From Falsochrobactrum ovis (lineage in GTDB: Bacteria; Pseudomonadota; Alphaproteobacteria; Rhizobiales; Rhizobiaceae): a DNA stretch of 64,000 nucleotides. Location: contig NZ_QLMK01000002.1 in NCBI RefSeq assembly GCF_003259955.1, positions 1-64,000 on the forward strand, in the 5' to 3' direction. Below are positions 55,719-64,000 of the stretch, piece after piece; the first letter of the stretch is position 1; every line of letters begins with the position of its first letter. The notes below the pieces were generated by a model, which did no database searches, was not told where the DNA came from, and saw only the letters and a program-made list of their open reading frames with translations. The translations under genes and the position numbers were made by a program.

Positions 55719-56471
55719 TTAATCTTTCTTGCCGAAAAGCTTTTTCAGCATATCAGCCATCGGACCGCTTTGGGGGATATTGGCAGGGCGTTGGTTTTGA
55801 CGCGCTTGCCTTATATGGCTCTGCGCCTTTGGAGCAGGCTTGATGGCCTCTTCAGGCCGGGCTTTAAAACCATTTGGTCGTTGATTCCCGTCTCCCATAG
55901 CGACTGCGACACGGTTCATAAAAGTATTATTCTCATTCTTCGCAAGCAGGCCGACATTGTCTGCAATTGCGCCAGTGAGCGTGTCAAGCCATTCGCCGTC
56001 AGCTTTCGCAAAATCGCCCAGCACATGGTTGTGAACGAGTTCTTTTGCGCCGGGATGGCCGATACCGAGGCGCATACGGCGATAATCTTTGCCTCCGGGC
56101 AGGGATTGTAAATGTGCATCAATCGACTTGATGCCATTATGCCCACCAGAGCCACCGCCTGTTTTTATACGAAGTTTTCCGGGTGCTAGATCCAGTTCAT
56201 CATAAATGACGACAAGGTCAGCAGAGCTGAGCTTGTAAAAGCGCATAGCTTCTCCGATGGACTGACCGGAAAGATTCATGAAAGTCTGAGGTTTGATCAG
56301 AATAATCTTCTCGCCGTCGACGGTGCCGTCGGCAATCTCAGCCTGAAACTTTTTTTGCCAGTTGGAAAAACGATGACGGCGGAATATTTCATCCGCCGCC
56401 ATGAAACCGATATTATGCCGGTTTTGCGCATATTTGGGGCCCGGATTGCCAAGTCCTGCAATGAGCAGCAT
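55719..56471 (-). CDS. pth: Peptidyl-tRNA hydrolase
   Basis: A 250-residue enzyme that frees tRNA from stalled peptidyl-tRNA. Catalytic His 19 lies in [19 protein letters not shown], with Asn 9, and [12 protein letters not shown] and RLGIGHPG complete the site. The chain is about 55 residues longer than E. coli Pth. The extra C-terminal tail is rich in Lys, Pro, Gln and Ala (from about 200), a rhizobial feature. Confidence 0.96.
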   Translation of the reverse strand: MLLIAGLGNPGPKYAQNRHNIGFMAADEIFRRHRFSNWQKKFQAEIADGTVDGEKIILIKPQTFMNLSGQSIGEAMRFYKLSSADLVVIYDELDLAPGKLRIKTGGGSGGHNGIKSIDAHLQSLPGGKDYRRMRLGIGHPGAKELVHNHVLGDFAKADGEWLDTLTGAIADNVGLLAKNENNTFMNRVAVAMGDGNQRPNGFKARPEEAIKPAPKAQSHIRQARQNQRPANIPQSGPMADMLKKLFGKKD

Positions 56472-56502
56472 GGTAAAGAGATCCCCGACCTTCGGAAAGC
56501 GA

Positions 56503-57132
56503 TTATTCGCCTTCCTTGGTTGCTTCTTCTTCTTCTTCGGTTTCTGCGTTGTCGTCCGACTTCAGGCCGGCAGGCGCAGCAATGGTCGCGATGGTGAAAT
56601 CGCGGTCCTGAATGACTGGCGCTGCACCTTCCGGCAGATCGATTGCCGAGAAGTGTACCGTGTCACCGACTTCGAGGCCGGTAAGGTCGACTTCGAGATT
56701 GTCTGGAATTGCATTAGCCGCAACAACGAGTTCAACTTCGTGACGAACGATGTTAAGAACACCGCCGCGCTTGATGCCGGGAGATGCTTCTTCGTTTTTG
56801 AATTGAACCGGAACGTTAACCGTTACAACCGACTTTGCGGAAACGCGCAAAAAGTCGACATGCATTGGGAAATCGCGAACGGGATCGAGCTGATAGTCTT
56901 TCGGCAGAACGTTGATCTTCTTGCCGTCGACATCGATCGAGATGATGGTGGTCTTGAAGCCGCCGCCGTGGATTTTGTAATAAACTTCCTTATAAGGAAT
57001 AGCGATTGCAAGGGGGGCCTGCTTGTCACCATAAATGACAGCCGGAATCTGGCCGTTGCGGCGAAGTTCGCGGGAGGACCCCTTACCAACCCGGCTGCGC
57101 AAATCGGCCTTGAGCACGAAATTTTCGCTCAT
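56503..57132 (-). CDS. rplY: 50S ribosomal protein L25, long (Ctc/TL5) form
   Basis: A 209-residue protein that binds 5S rRNA. The start at 57132 ([20 protein letters not shown]) is the family start; a longer frame adds 17 residues. The L25 core covers about 1-95, with [13 protein letters not shown], and a second beta domain follows ([24 protein letters not shown]). The C-terminus is very acidic ([12 protein letters not shown]). It stands 30 bp before pth, so the two are probably co-transcribed. Confidence 0.95.
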   Translation of the reverse strand: MSENFVLKADLRSRVGKGSSRELRRNGQIPAVIYGDKQAPLAIAIPYKEVYYKIHGGGFKTTIISIDVDGKKINVLPKDYQLDPVRDFPMHVDFLRVSAKSVVTVNVPVQFKNEEASPGIKRGGVLNIVRHEVELVVAANAIPDNLEVDLTGLEVGDTVHFSAIDLPEGAAPVIQDRDFTIATIAAPAGLKSDDNAETEEEEEATKEGE

Positions 57133-57447
57133 GGCATTACCTTTCAAATAATAACTGGAGTGTCGCTTAAAAATAAACGACATGAAACCTTCCGATTTAC
57201 CTCGTTCATAGAACGAGGCCAGTCAGCTTCATCCCGCGCTGCCTCCAAGGGTGTCTACGCGGATGGCGCTGCTATAGAGGAAAGGCGGCTATTGCGCAAG
57301 TTTTTTACGCTTTAAAGACAGCTTCTGTGGGCATTTGCCTCTGCGTCTGGCCTTGCTCTTATCAAAGGTGATAGGGGATGGCAGGTCAAAAGGCGCTGGT
57401 TTGAGTCGCCTGATTTCAGATTAATTGATTTTCCGGAAGGAGGCGAG
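57133..57447. other. Intergenic region between rplY and HerA-like gene
   Basis: About 315 bases between divergent genes, presumably with the rplY-pth promoter and that of the ATPase. I see no RNA gene or repeat here. Confidence 0.45.
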
Positions 57448-58989
57448 ATGCAGGTCGGTATCGACATGGGATCTGTCGCTGGAAGCGGGACCGCGTCAGC
57501 AAGTGCGCTGGGAAGCGGTAAACAGGCTATGCTTGATCTCGAAGAACTTCTGGCAACCCGTCTTCTTGTGCAGGGTAATTCCGGTTCCGGCAAATCCCAT
57601 CTTTTGCGCCGCTTGCTTGAGCAGAGCGCGCAATGGGTGCAGCAATGTGTGATTGATCCGGAAGGTGATTTTGTTACTCTTACGGATCTTCATGGGCATG
57701 TGGTGGTTGATGCAGCGCGGACCGAGAATGAGCTGGTTCGAATTGCCTCCCGTATAAGGCAGCATAGAGTATCCGCCATTCTCAATTTGGAAGGTCTGGA
57801 TGTCGAGCAGCAAATGCGCGCGGCCGCCGCTTTTCTCGGCGGGCTTTTCGACGCTGAGCGAGATTATTGGTACCCAATGCTGGTTGTGGTGGATGAGGCG
57901 CAGCTTTTTGCGCCAGCGGCAGCCGGCGAGGTGTCGGACGAAGCGCGAAAGCTTTCGCTTGGGGCGATGACCAATCTGATGTGTCGCGGTCGCAAGCGTG
58001 GCCTTGCAGGGGTGATTGCTACGCAGCGTCTTGCTAAACTTGCCAAGAATGTAGCGGCTGAAGCTTCCAATTTCTTGATGGGGCGGACCTTTCTGGATAT
58101 CGACATGGCACGCGCCGCTGATCTCTTAGGAATGGAGCGCAGGCAGGCTGAAATGTTCCGCGATTTGCAACGAGGGCATTTTGTGGCTTTGGGGCCTGCT
58201 TTATCAAGGCGACCATTGCCGATTAAGATCGGGTCGGTCGAAACTTCAGCGCGTTCGTCATCGCCCAAGCTCATGCCCTTGCCTGATACGCCTGAGGATG
58301 CGCATGAGCTTATCTTTACTCCCGCGCCTGAAGAAATACGTGTGCCCGTCAGACGGGCTCCGCCACCTCCGCCTTCACCGACCACGGCGGAAATACTGGC
58401 TCAGGTGGCAAAGCCCAAACCAGAAGCAGAACCTGCGCAAGAACCGCTATTTCCGGATATAATCGAAGCGGAACGTGAAGATTTGCTTGATAAGGTGATG
58501 CGCGAGATTGTCGATGATCCGGAAGCTTCATTCCGTTCAGTGGCGGTGCTTTATCAGGACTTTCTTGTGCGATGCCGGATCCATCGTGTACCCGGAGAGC
58601 CATTAGCGTTGCCAGCTTTTCGGCGTCGTCTCGCACTGGCGCAGGCGAGTATAGAAGGCGAGGCGGCATCAAGCGAAAGCTGGCAAAAGGCGTTAAGCCT
58701 TTCTGAAACGCTGACCGATGATGTGCAGGGGGTTTTCCTTATTGTTGCTCAGGCTGCCGTGACAGGCGCGCCCTGTCCCTCTGATGCAGCTTTGGCGCGC
58801 GCTTATGGAACACATTCCTATAGTAGAGCCCGGCGCCTTCTGACTTACTTTGAAGAGCGGGGGCTTTTGGTTTTGCGCAATGATTTTGAAGGATTGCGAA
58901 TAGTTAATTTCCCGGATCTTCAATGTGAAACCGCGCCGGGAGACCCGAATGCTCCTGATGAATTTAGTGAGCAGAGCGCAGCAGAATAG
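57448..58989 (+). CDS. HerA/DUF87-type ATP-binding protein
   Basis: A 513-residue P-loop ATPase. The Walker A motif is LVQGNSGSGKSHLLRR (about 41-56), Walker B MLVVVDEAQLFAP, and an arginine-rich segment MCRGRKRGLAGVIATQRLAKLAKNVAA matches the HerA/FtsK sensor region. A Pro-rich linker (VRRAPPPPPSPTTAEI) near residue 300 leads to a helical C-terminal part ending in a winged-helix-like domain (ARRLLTYFEERGLLVLRND). The AAGGAGG ribosome site is strong. Related uncharacterised ATPases occur in many alphaproteobacteria. No nuclease partner (NurA) adjoins, so a repair role is not proven. Confidence 0.85.
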   Translation: MQVGIDMGSVAGSGTASASALGSGKQAMLDLEELLATRLLVQGNSGSGKSHLLRRLLEQSAQWVQQCVIDPEGDFVTLTDLHGHVVVDAARTENELVRIASRIRQHRVSAILNLEGLDVEQQMRAAAAFLGGLFDAERDYWYPMLVVVDEAQLFAPAAAGEVSDEARKLSLGAMTNLMCRGRKRGLAGVIATQRLAKLAKNVAAEASNFLMGRTFLDIDMARAADLLGMERRQAEMFRDLQRGHFVALGPALSRRPLPIKIGSVETSARSSSPKLMPLPDTPEDAHELIFTPAPEEIRVPVRRAPPPPPSPTTAEILAQVAKPKPEAEPAQEPLFPDIIEAEREDLLDKVMREIVDDPEASFRSVAVLYQDFLVRCRIHRVPGEPLALPAFRRRLALAQASIEGEAASSESWQKALSLSETLTDDVQGVFLIVAQAAVTGAPCPSDAALARAYGTHSYSRARRLLTYFEERGLLVLRNDFEGLRIVNFPDLQCETAPGDPNAPDEFSEQSAAE

Positions 58990-59067
58990 AAGTGAAAGCC
59001 TAAATCTGTCACAAAACTGTAATGATCATCGGCCAAAGCCTGATTAGATTAGAGCAGGAAGAATTTT

Positions 59068-60372
59068 GTGACAGATAAAGCGCTCGTGCCAAATTATCGG
59101 GAAATCTTTTTCACTTTCGGCAAGATCGGGCTTATTTCATTTGGGGGACCGGCGGCGCAGATTGCGATGCTGCAACGCGTCGTTGTTGACGAAAAAAAGT
59201 GGATGGACCAAGAGCGGCTGCTGCATGCTTTGAATTTTTGCATGCTGCTGCCCGGGCCCGAAGCGATGCAACTAGCTACTTACTGTGGTTGGATTTTGCG
59301 TGGATGGCGTGGTGGGCTGTTGGCGGGAATGTTGTTCGTGCTGCCGGGCGCTGCTGTTATGCTGGCTTTCTCGGCGCTTTACGTCATGGTGGGCCATGTC
59401 GATATTGTTGCGGGGCTGTTATTCGGCCTGAAAGCAGCTGTTTTGGCAATCATATTTGAAGCCCTTTACCGTATGGGAAGGCGTACGCTCACTTCGGTAT
59501 TTTCACTGATACTGGCAATTTTGGCGTTTATAGCAATTAGCTTTTTAAACCTCTCCTTTCCAATTGTGATTGCGTTGGCGGCCTTGGCGGGCGGTGTAAG
59601 ACATGCGCTTTGGTATAGATCGGCCGAAACGAACCGTTTCAAATCGATGTCATCAAGAGCGATACCGGAGTTTATCAAACAAACCGCGATTTGGTCTTCG
59701 CTTTGGCTAATCCCATTGGCAGCAATTCTGTTAAGCTTTGGATTGGAGCATGTATTTTCAACTGAGGCTTTGTTCTTTTCCAAGCTTGCTGCGGTGAGCT
59801 TTGGTGGGGCCTATGCGGCGCTGTCCTATACGCTACAGGTTGCAGCAGAGAATTATGGCTGGATGGAGCCAAGTGAAATGTTGACCGGTCTGGGCCTGGC
59901 TGAAACCACCCCGGGTCCTCTGATCCTGGTTTTGGTTTTTGTTGGCTTTGTTGGTGCAGCAAATCTATCCGGTTATCCTGCATTATGGGGCGGGGTTGCG
60001 GGTGGTTTGATTGCGCTTTGGTTTACTTTCGTGCCGTGTTTTTTATGGATTTTTGCCGGTGCACCTTTTGTTGAGCGTCTAAGACAGGTGCGGTGGCTGG
60101 CGGCGATGCTGTCAGGAGTTTCCGCAGCGGTGGTGGGCGTTATCGCCAGTCTGGCATTGTGGTTTTCAGTGCATGTGGTTTTTAGCGAAGTGACCGAGCT
60201 GAATTGGGGACTATTTACCGTCCCAATGCCTAATTGGAATTCGGCAGACGGGGCAGCTGTAATGATTGCAATTTTTGCGGGCTGGCTGCTCATTGGGCTA
60301 AAAACAAACATGCCGCTTGTATTGCTACTAGCGGCATGTTTGGGAATTTTGGCTCGCTTGAGCGGTTTTTAA
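59068..60372 (+). CDS. chrA: Chromate transporter ChrA
   Basis: A 434-residue membrane protein started by GTG, of the long two-domain CHR family with about ten helices. The N-half shows FGKIGLISFGGPAAQIAMLQ and CMLLPGPEAMQLATYCG; the repeated C-half shows KLAAVSFGGAYAALSYT and GLGLAETTPGPLILVLVFVGF. It exports chromate using the proton gradient. The prs gene ends only 5 bp beyond, convergently. Confidence 0.94.
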   Translation: MTDKALVPNYREIFFTFGKIGLISFGGPAAQIAMLQRVVVDEKKWMDQERLLHALNFCMLLPGPEAMQLATYCGWILRGWRGGLLAGMLFVLPGAAVMLAFSALYVMVGHVDIVAGLLFGLKAAVLAIIFEALYRMGRRTLTSVFSLILAILAFIAISFLNLSFPIVIALAALAGGVRHALWYRSAETNRFKSMSSRAIPEFIKQTAIWSSLWLIPLAAILLSFGLEHVFSTEALFFSKLAAVSFGGAYAALSYTLQVAAENYGWMEPSEMLTGLGLAETTPGPLILVLVFVGFVGAANLSGYPALWGGVAGGLIALWFTFVPCFLWIFAGAPFVERLRQVRWLAAMLSGVSAAVVGVIASLALWFSVHVVFSEVTELNWGLFTVPMPNWNSADGAAVMIAIFAGWLLIGLKTNMPLVLLLAACLGILARLSGF

Positions 60373-60376
60373 TCTC

Positions 60377-61309
60377 TTAGTCGAAAAGACTTGAGACGGA
60401 TTCTTCCGCTGCGGTGCGAGCGATCGCTTCACCGATCAAGCTTGAGATCGAAAGAACGCGGATATTTGGAGCATCATTGATAGCAGTTGTTGGCTGGATT
60501 GAATCGGTGATTACCAATTCTTTTAGCTTTGATGATGCAATACGTGCGACAGCGCCGCCGGAAAGAACGCCATGGGTGATATAGGCGGTTACGCTTTTCG
60601 CGCCCTTGCTCAACAGGGCTTCCGCAGCATTGCACAGCGTGCCGCCCGAATCGACGATATCGTCGAATAATAGGCAGTCTTTTCCGGTAACATCACCGAT
60701 CACATTCATGACTTCGGATTCACCGGGGCGTTCACGGCGCTTGTCAACAATGGCAAGCTGCGCGTCGATGCGCTTGGCAAGAGAACGGGCACGGACGACA
60801 CCGCCGACATCCGGTGAAACAACCATGCAATTGCCATTTGTGTAATTGGCTTTCACGTCACGCACAATTACCGGAACCGAATAGAGATTGTCAGTGGGGA
60901 TATCAAAAAAGCCCTGAATCTGGCCTGCATGGAGATCGAGGGTCAGAACGCGGCTGGCGCCGGCTTCGGTAATAAGATTAGCGACTAATTTCGCTGAAAT
61001 TGGTGTACGGGGACCAGGTTTACGGTCTTGTCTCGCATAACCGAAATAAGGAAGAACTGCGGTGATACGACGAGCAGAGGAGCGGCGGAATGCGTCGATC
61101 ATGATGAGCAATTCCATCAGATGATCATTTGCCGGATAGGATGTTGATTGCAGAACGAATACGTCTTCGCCGCGCACGTTTTCCTGAATCTCTACGAAGA
61201 TTTCCTGATCAGCGAACCGGCGGACTGTCGCCTTGCCGAGTGGGATATTGAGATATTGAGCAACGGATTCGGCAAGAACCCGGTTGGAGTTGCCTGCGAA
61301 TAGTTTCAT
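60377..61309 (-). CDS. prs: Ribose-phosphate pyrophosphokinase (PRPP synthetase)
   Basis: A 310-residue enzyme making PRPP from ribose 5-phosphate and ATP. The start at 61309 ([20 protein letters not shown]) is the family start, with GAGG upstream; a longer frame adds 59 residues with no match. Motifs: [47 protein letters not shown], and PRPP loop [18 protein letters not shown] feeds trpE(G) and apt products among others. Confidence 0.96.
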   Translation of the reverse strand: MKLFAGNSNRVLAESVAQYLNIPLGKATVRRFADQEIFVEIQENVRGEDVFVLQSTSYPANDHLMELLIMIDAFRRSSARRITAVLPYFGYARQDRKPGPRTPISAKLVANLITEAGASRVLTLDLHAGQIQGFFDIPTDNLYSVPVIVRDVKANYTNGNCMVVSPDVGGVVRARSLAKRIDAQLAIVDKRRERPGESEVMNVIGDVTGKDCLLFDDIVDSGGTLCNAAEALLSKGAKSVTAYITHGVLSGGAVARIASSKLKELVITDSIQPTTAINDAPNIRVLSISSLIGEAIARTAAEESVSSLFD

Positions 61310-61640
61310 TCTTTTGCCTCTGAAGCCGGAGCAGTTTCGTTCTGTCGCAAAGGTCCTTGAAGGGGACTTATTCTTTCGTCTAACGCTAAAGCCATTTATA
61401 CTGACTAAGCCGATATATTCGCAAAACGTTGAGAGCGCTGCAATTATTCCGACCGAGAAAGACGGTTCAAATAGCGCGGCTCGCAAGGCTTCTCGAATGT
61501 GGGGCCTATTGCAAAGAGTGACGGCTATTGCAAGGGTTGACTCGTCAAAATCGAATAAAAAGATAGAACGATATGCGTTCTTTCTTTTCTTGGCAGGAGA
61601 ATCTGTAAGAGATTCAAACTATTGCGCAAATTGGCGCGGA
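61310..61640. other. Intergenic region before prs
   Basis: About 330 bases without a supported gene. It lies downstream of the lipoprotein gene and upstream of prs on the same strand, and should hold the prs promoter. No clear terminator or RNA fold is visible. Confidence 0.45.
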
Positions 61641-62189
61641 CTATGCGCGATTTGCCGCAATCCAGCTCGAATATTCTTGAAATGTGCGATCTGCGATTGC
61701 CTGCATGGCGGAAGCTGGCACCACGCTCCACGAATCTGCTGCTGCGCCTGAGACTTTTTCTTGCCCTTGGATACGATGCAAACGGTTGCCGGAAGCATCA
61801 TTTATATCCCATACATATAAAACCGTGGTCTCGTTATCTTCTGACAGAACGGAAAAATAACCCTTCATGACATAGGCGGCATTTGCTTCGCTACTGCCCA
61901 CTAGCTCAATTTTGCGCGCACGTGCCACGTCGTTCAAGCGATGGGTGAGCGGAGTTACAATCTCTAGTGGAGCGCCGATGATCGGAGCGATATAAAGCTT
62001 GCCCGGCTGCAAGGTCTGTTTGGCTGACGGTGGCGCTGATTGCGTCGGGCTTTCCGTCGCCGTTGCGACTTGCGGAGAAGCTGTTGCAGTTTCTGATTGC
62101 CCCTGAATATCAAGTGCAGATTCGGTACTATTACATGCCGCAAGCAGCCCTGCGAGCAACAGCACTACTGATAAGTTTGCTTTGTTCAT
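61641..62189 (-). CDS. Putative outer-membrane or periplasmic lipoprotein
   Basis: A 182-residue protein. The start at 62189 (MNKANLSVVLLLAGLLAACN) gives a clear lipobox, LLAAC, with the lipidated Cys at about residue 19; a longer frame to 62324 buries it. The mature part begins with a Ser/Thr/Ala/Pro-rich stretch (ATASPQVATATESPTQSA), then a folded domain with LYIAPIIGAPLEIVTPLTHRL and YVWDINDASGNRLHRIQGQE. It resembles uncharacterised lipoproteins of Brucella relatives. Next to prs and an M24 peptidase, no clear functional link. Confidence 0.8.
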   Translation of the reverse strand: MNKANLSVVLLLAGLLAACNSTESALDIQGQSETATASPQVATATESPTQSAPPSAKQTLQPGKLYIAPIIGAPLEIVTPLTHRLNDVARARKIELVGSSEANAAYVMKGYFSVLSEDNETTVLYVWDINDASGNRLHRIQGQEKVSGAAADSWSVVPASAMQAIADRTFQEYSSWIAANRA

Positions 62190-62268
62190 GTCCGGTTCTT
62201 GCTCCTGCGAGCGCAGACTTCTCGTGCGCTCATCGCTGTTATCACCGATCAGCGGGAAATTTACAATC

Positions 62269-63423
62269 TTATCGAGCAACCAGCATGTGGAGAGAATGAC
62301 GCGATAATGGTTTTGCCGCGCCATTAGTGGTCAGGTAAGTCTGACCGAGTGTCATTGCGGTGCCGGTGTCAGAATCCGCAACAATTATATGAGCAAAAAG
62401 CGTCATGTCCGGCTGAATTGTTTCTGGGTTGCCTGAGTAAAACATTTGCGGGTCCATCCAGGATGGAGCGAAGCGAGCCCCGACTGAATAACCACAAGCA
62501 TTCAAACGGTGGCGGGTGAGGCCGTGGGCTTCCATCGTATGGGCATGAGCATCGAAAACATCGCCAAATGTTGAGGCTGGTGTCATCGCAGCTTCCACAG
62601 CTTCCATCGCCTCATGGGCGGCATCGAACAATTTGACGTGTTGCTCTGTGGGTTCACCAATAAGGATCGTTCGCATCATCGGGGCATGATAATGACGGTA
62701 GACGCCCGACCATTCTAGGGTGAGCTGATCGTTTGTACCCAGAGTTCGGCGGCCCGATTTATAGCGGCATAGCAAGGCGTCCGGACCTGATCCAATCACA
62801 TATTCATTGGCCGGATAGTCACCATCGCCAGCAAAATTGGCGCTCATCATGGCGGCAAGTATATCGGCTTCGTTTGCACCGGAATTGGCGAGCTTCAACG
62901 CAGCATCCAAGGCGTCATCACTTAGTTCTGCAGCCCGTTTTACGAAAGCGATTTCGGCGGGACTCTTTAAGAGCCTTAAACGATCAACCATTCCTGACGC
63001 ATCAAAAAGCTTGGCAAAGCTTTGCAACTGCTCATCAAGTTTGCGTGCATTAGCGCCAGTCAAACCGTGGGTTTGATACTCAATGCCGATACGGCAGCCG
63101 AGCAAGTCCAGTTCAGTGAGAATATTGCGCAGGTCTACTGCGGGATTGGCCTTTTCCCGGTCGGTCCAGACGACAATATTTTCAATATTGGAAGTATGTC
63201 GCGCTTGTCTGAGATCGGCGGAGCGTGTCAATAACACCATCGAGCCATCTGCCTTAACAATGAGGCATTGGAAAAAGCAAAAGCCGAACGTGTCATAGCC
63301 TGTGAGCCAATACATGCTTTCTTGTGCAAAGAGCAGCAAAGCATCAAGCTTTTCTTCTTCCATTTTGAGGATAAGTCGGTCACGGCGGGCGGCAAATTCT
63401 TTAGGTTCAAAGTGAAGGGCCAT
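62269..63423 (-). CDS. M24-family metallopeptidase, Xaa-Pro aminopeptidase-like
   Basis: A 384-residue creatinase-fold protein. The N-terminal domain (FAARRDRLILKMEEEKLDALL, then MYWLTGYDTFGF) is followed by the catalytic domain. Metal ligands expected as D, D, H, E, E are not all conserved: the segment LTLEWSGVYRHYHAPMMRT holds Glu in place of the usual first Asp. So activity may differ from true prolidases. GAGGAGAAAGCA before the ATG is a strong ribosome site. Substrate unknown; a small-molecule creatinase-like role is possible. Confidence 0.8.
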   Translation of the reverse strand: MALHFEPKEFAARRDRLILKMEEEKLDALLLFAQESMYWLTGYDTFGFCFFQCLIVKADGSMVLLTRSADLRQARHTSNIENIVVWTDREKANPAVDLRNILTELDLLGCRIGIEYQTHGLTGANARKLDEQLQSFAKLFDASGMVDRLRLLKSPAEIAFVKRAAELSDDALDAALKLANSGANEADILAAMMSANFAGDGDYPANEYVIGSGPDALLCRYKSGRRTLGTNDQLTLEWSGVYRHYHAPMMRTILIGEPTEQHVKLFDAAHEAMEAVEAAMTPASTFGDVFDAHAHTMEAHGLTRHRLNACGYSVGARFAPSWMDPQMFYSGNPETIQPDMTLFAHIIVADSDTGTAMTLGQTYLTTNGAAKPLSRHSLHMLVAR

Positions 63424-63433
63424 TGCTTTCTCC

Positions 63434-64000
63434 TCAGGCTTCTATGATGGCTATAGCAGCAATCTGACGGCCATAATCGGCCTCGTTGCGGTGTGTAGCC
63501 CGTCTGTAGGAATAAAACTGTTCTTCGTTTGCATAGGTGCATTGGCGAAGTGCGTCTGCTTTCACACCGGCGCTGGTCAAGCGGTCGATGATAAAGGCCC
63601 AAAGGTCAAATAATTTATGATCTGCTTTAGTGGAAGGCTCAAAATATGTGGTGAAGGCCTGATCCTTATCGATAAATTGCGCATAAAATTCCGGGCCAAC
63701 TTCATAATGATTTGGGCCGATCGTCGGGCCTAAAATGGCTACAATATTTTCGCGCTGGGCACCCAGCTCGATCATCGCATTGATTGTGTTTTCGAGCACG
63801 CCGGTCAAAGCACCGCGCCAGCCCGCATGTGCGGAACCAATGACGCCCGCCTGATGATCAGCAAAAAGAACCGGCCCGCAATCGGCTGAAAGAGCGCCAA
63901 TCGCAATGCCAGGAATTTTGGTTACCATGGCGTCAGCTTTGGGGCGCGGCGCGCCAAAAGGTTTAGTTACCGATATAACATCGGGCGAATGAATTTGGTG
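63434..64000 (-). CDS. YfiH-family (laccase domain) protein, partial
   Basis: The open frame runs past the right edge of the window, so the N-terminus is missing; an internal ATG at 63928 is not the start. The visible 188 residues hold the Cys/His site of the family: IGALSADCGPVLFAD and GSAHAGWRGALTGVL, and the C-terminal SYRRATHRNEADYGRQIA. YfiH proteins act on purine nucleosides (adenosine and related) or as multicopper-type oxidases, and in bacteria some affect peptidoglycan editing. The stop lies 10 bp before the M24 peptidase gene, likely an operon. Confidence 0.88.
   Translation of the reverse strand, partial: HQIHSPDVISVTKPFGAPRPKADAMVTKIPGIAIGALSADCGPVLFADHQAGVIGSAHAGWRGALTGVLENTINAMIELGAQRENIVAILGPTIGPNHYEVGPEFYAQFIDKDQAFTTYFEPSTKADHKLFDLWAFIIDRLTSAGVKADALRQCTYANEEQFYSYRRATHRNEADYGRQIAAIAIIEA

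Noticed and set aside
61312-61486. Upstream extension of the prs frame
   Set aside because: The PRPP synthetase family begins at [10 protein letters not shown], which has its own ribosome site.

Overview
The window looks like chromosomal core sequence from an alphaproteobacterium of the order Hyphomicrobiales (Rhizobiales), most like the Brucellaceae/Bartonellaceae branch (Brucella, Ochrobactrum, Pseudochrobactrum, larger-genome Bartonella relatives). The support is a ctrA-chpT-eipA-sciP cell-cycle neighbourhood, a fused trpE(G) gene behind a WWW leader peptide, a choXWV choline importer, a petABC bc1 operon, and a gnnA/gnnB-like pair for diamino-sugar lipid A. Base composition is near 50 % GC by eye, below Brucella itself. 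The genus cannot be fixed without a search.

Layout. 0.2-0.3 kb: an elongator tRNA-Met. 0.5-2.7 kb: oxidoreductase plus aminotransferase pair (gnnA/gnnB-like). 2.7-3.8 kb: an AbrB-type membrane gene split by a frameshift. 3.9-9.0 kb: fliJ, ctrA, chpT, eipA, a membrane-anchored coiled-coil protein, a small acetyltransferase and sciP. 9.3-11.7 kb: mnmA, a broken TrmH-type rRNA/tRNA methyltransferase gene and an ArsR-type regulator, then nearly 1 kb without an intact gene. 12.6-17.9 kb: a five-gene dipeptide/oligopeptide ABC importer. 18.0-20.9 kb: choline ABC importer on the opposite strand. 21.3-25.4 kb: DUF2333 protein, Rsm22-type methyltransferase, MFS transporter, Lrp-type regulator. 25.4-26.1 kb: a gene-poor stretch with a strong terminator hairpin and a 19-bp tandem repeat array. 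26.1-31.7 kb: trp leader and trpE(G), a cation diffusion facilitator, a leucine-rich leader peptide and leuA. 31.8-35.8 kb: small metabolic and house-cleaning genes. 35.8-42.7 kb: MoxR-DUF58-DUF4159-VWA-like operon. 42.8-46.3 kb: DUF1285-Nudix-cca operon and an LpxO/OlsC-like hydroxylase. 46.3-50.4 kb: hemF, a small unknown protein, trmL and an ABC exporter. 50.9-53.7 kb: petABC. 53.9-57.1 kb: apt, ychF, pth, rplY. 57.4-64.0 kb: HerA-like ATPase, chrA, prs, a lipoprotein, an M24 peptidase and a truncated YfiH-family gene at the right edge.

Most genes are ordinary, well-ordered core genes. No phage, insertion sequence, CRISPR array or defence island was recognised, and I did not find a clearly new multi-gene system. 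The points most worth a second look are regulatory: seven GANTC sites packed into about 350 bp before ctrA, the trp attenuator, a leucine-rich leader before leuA, and near-consensus CtrA boxes before ctrA and sciP. After those come two decayed genes (abrB-like and trmH-like), a graded 19-bp repeat array, and a possible lipid A link between gnnA/gnnB and the LpxO-like gene.
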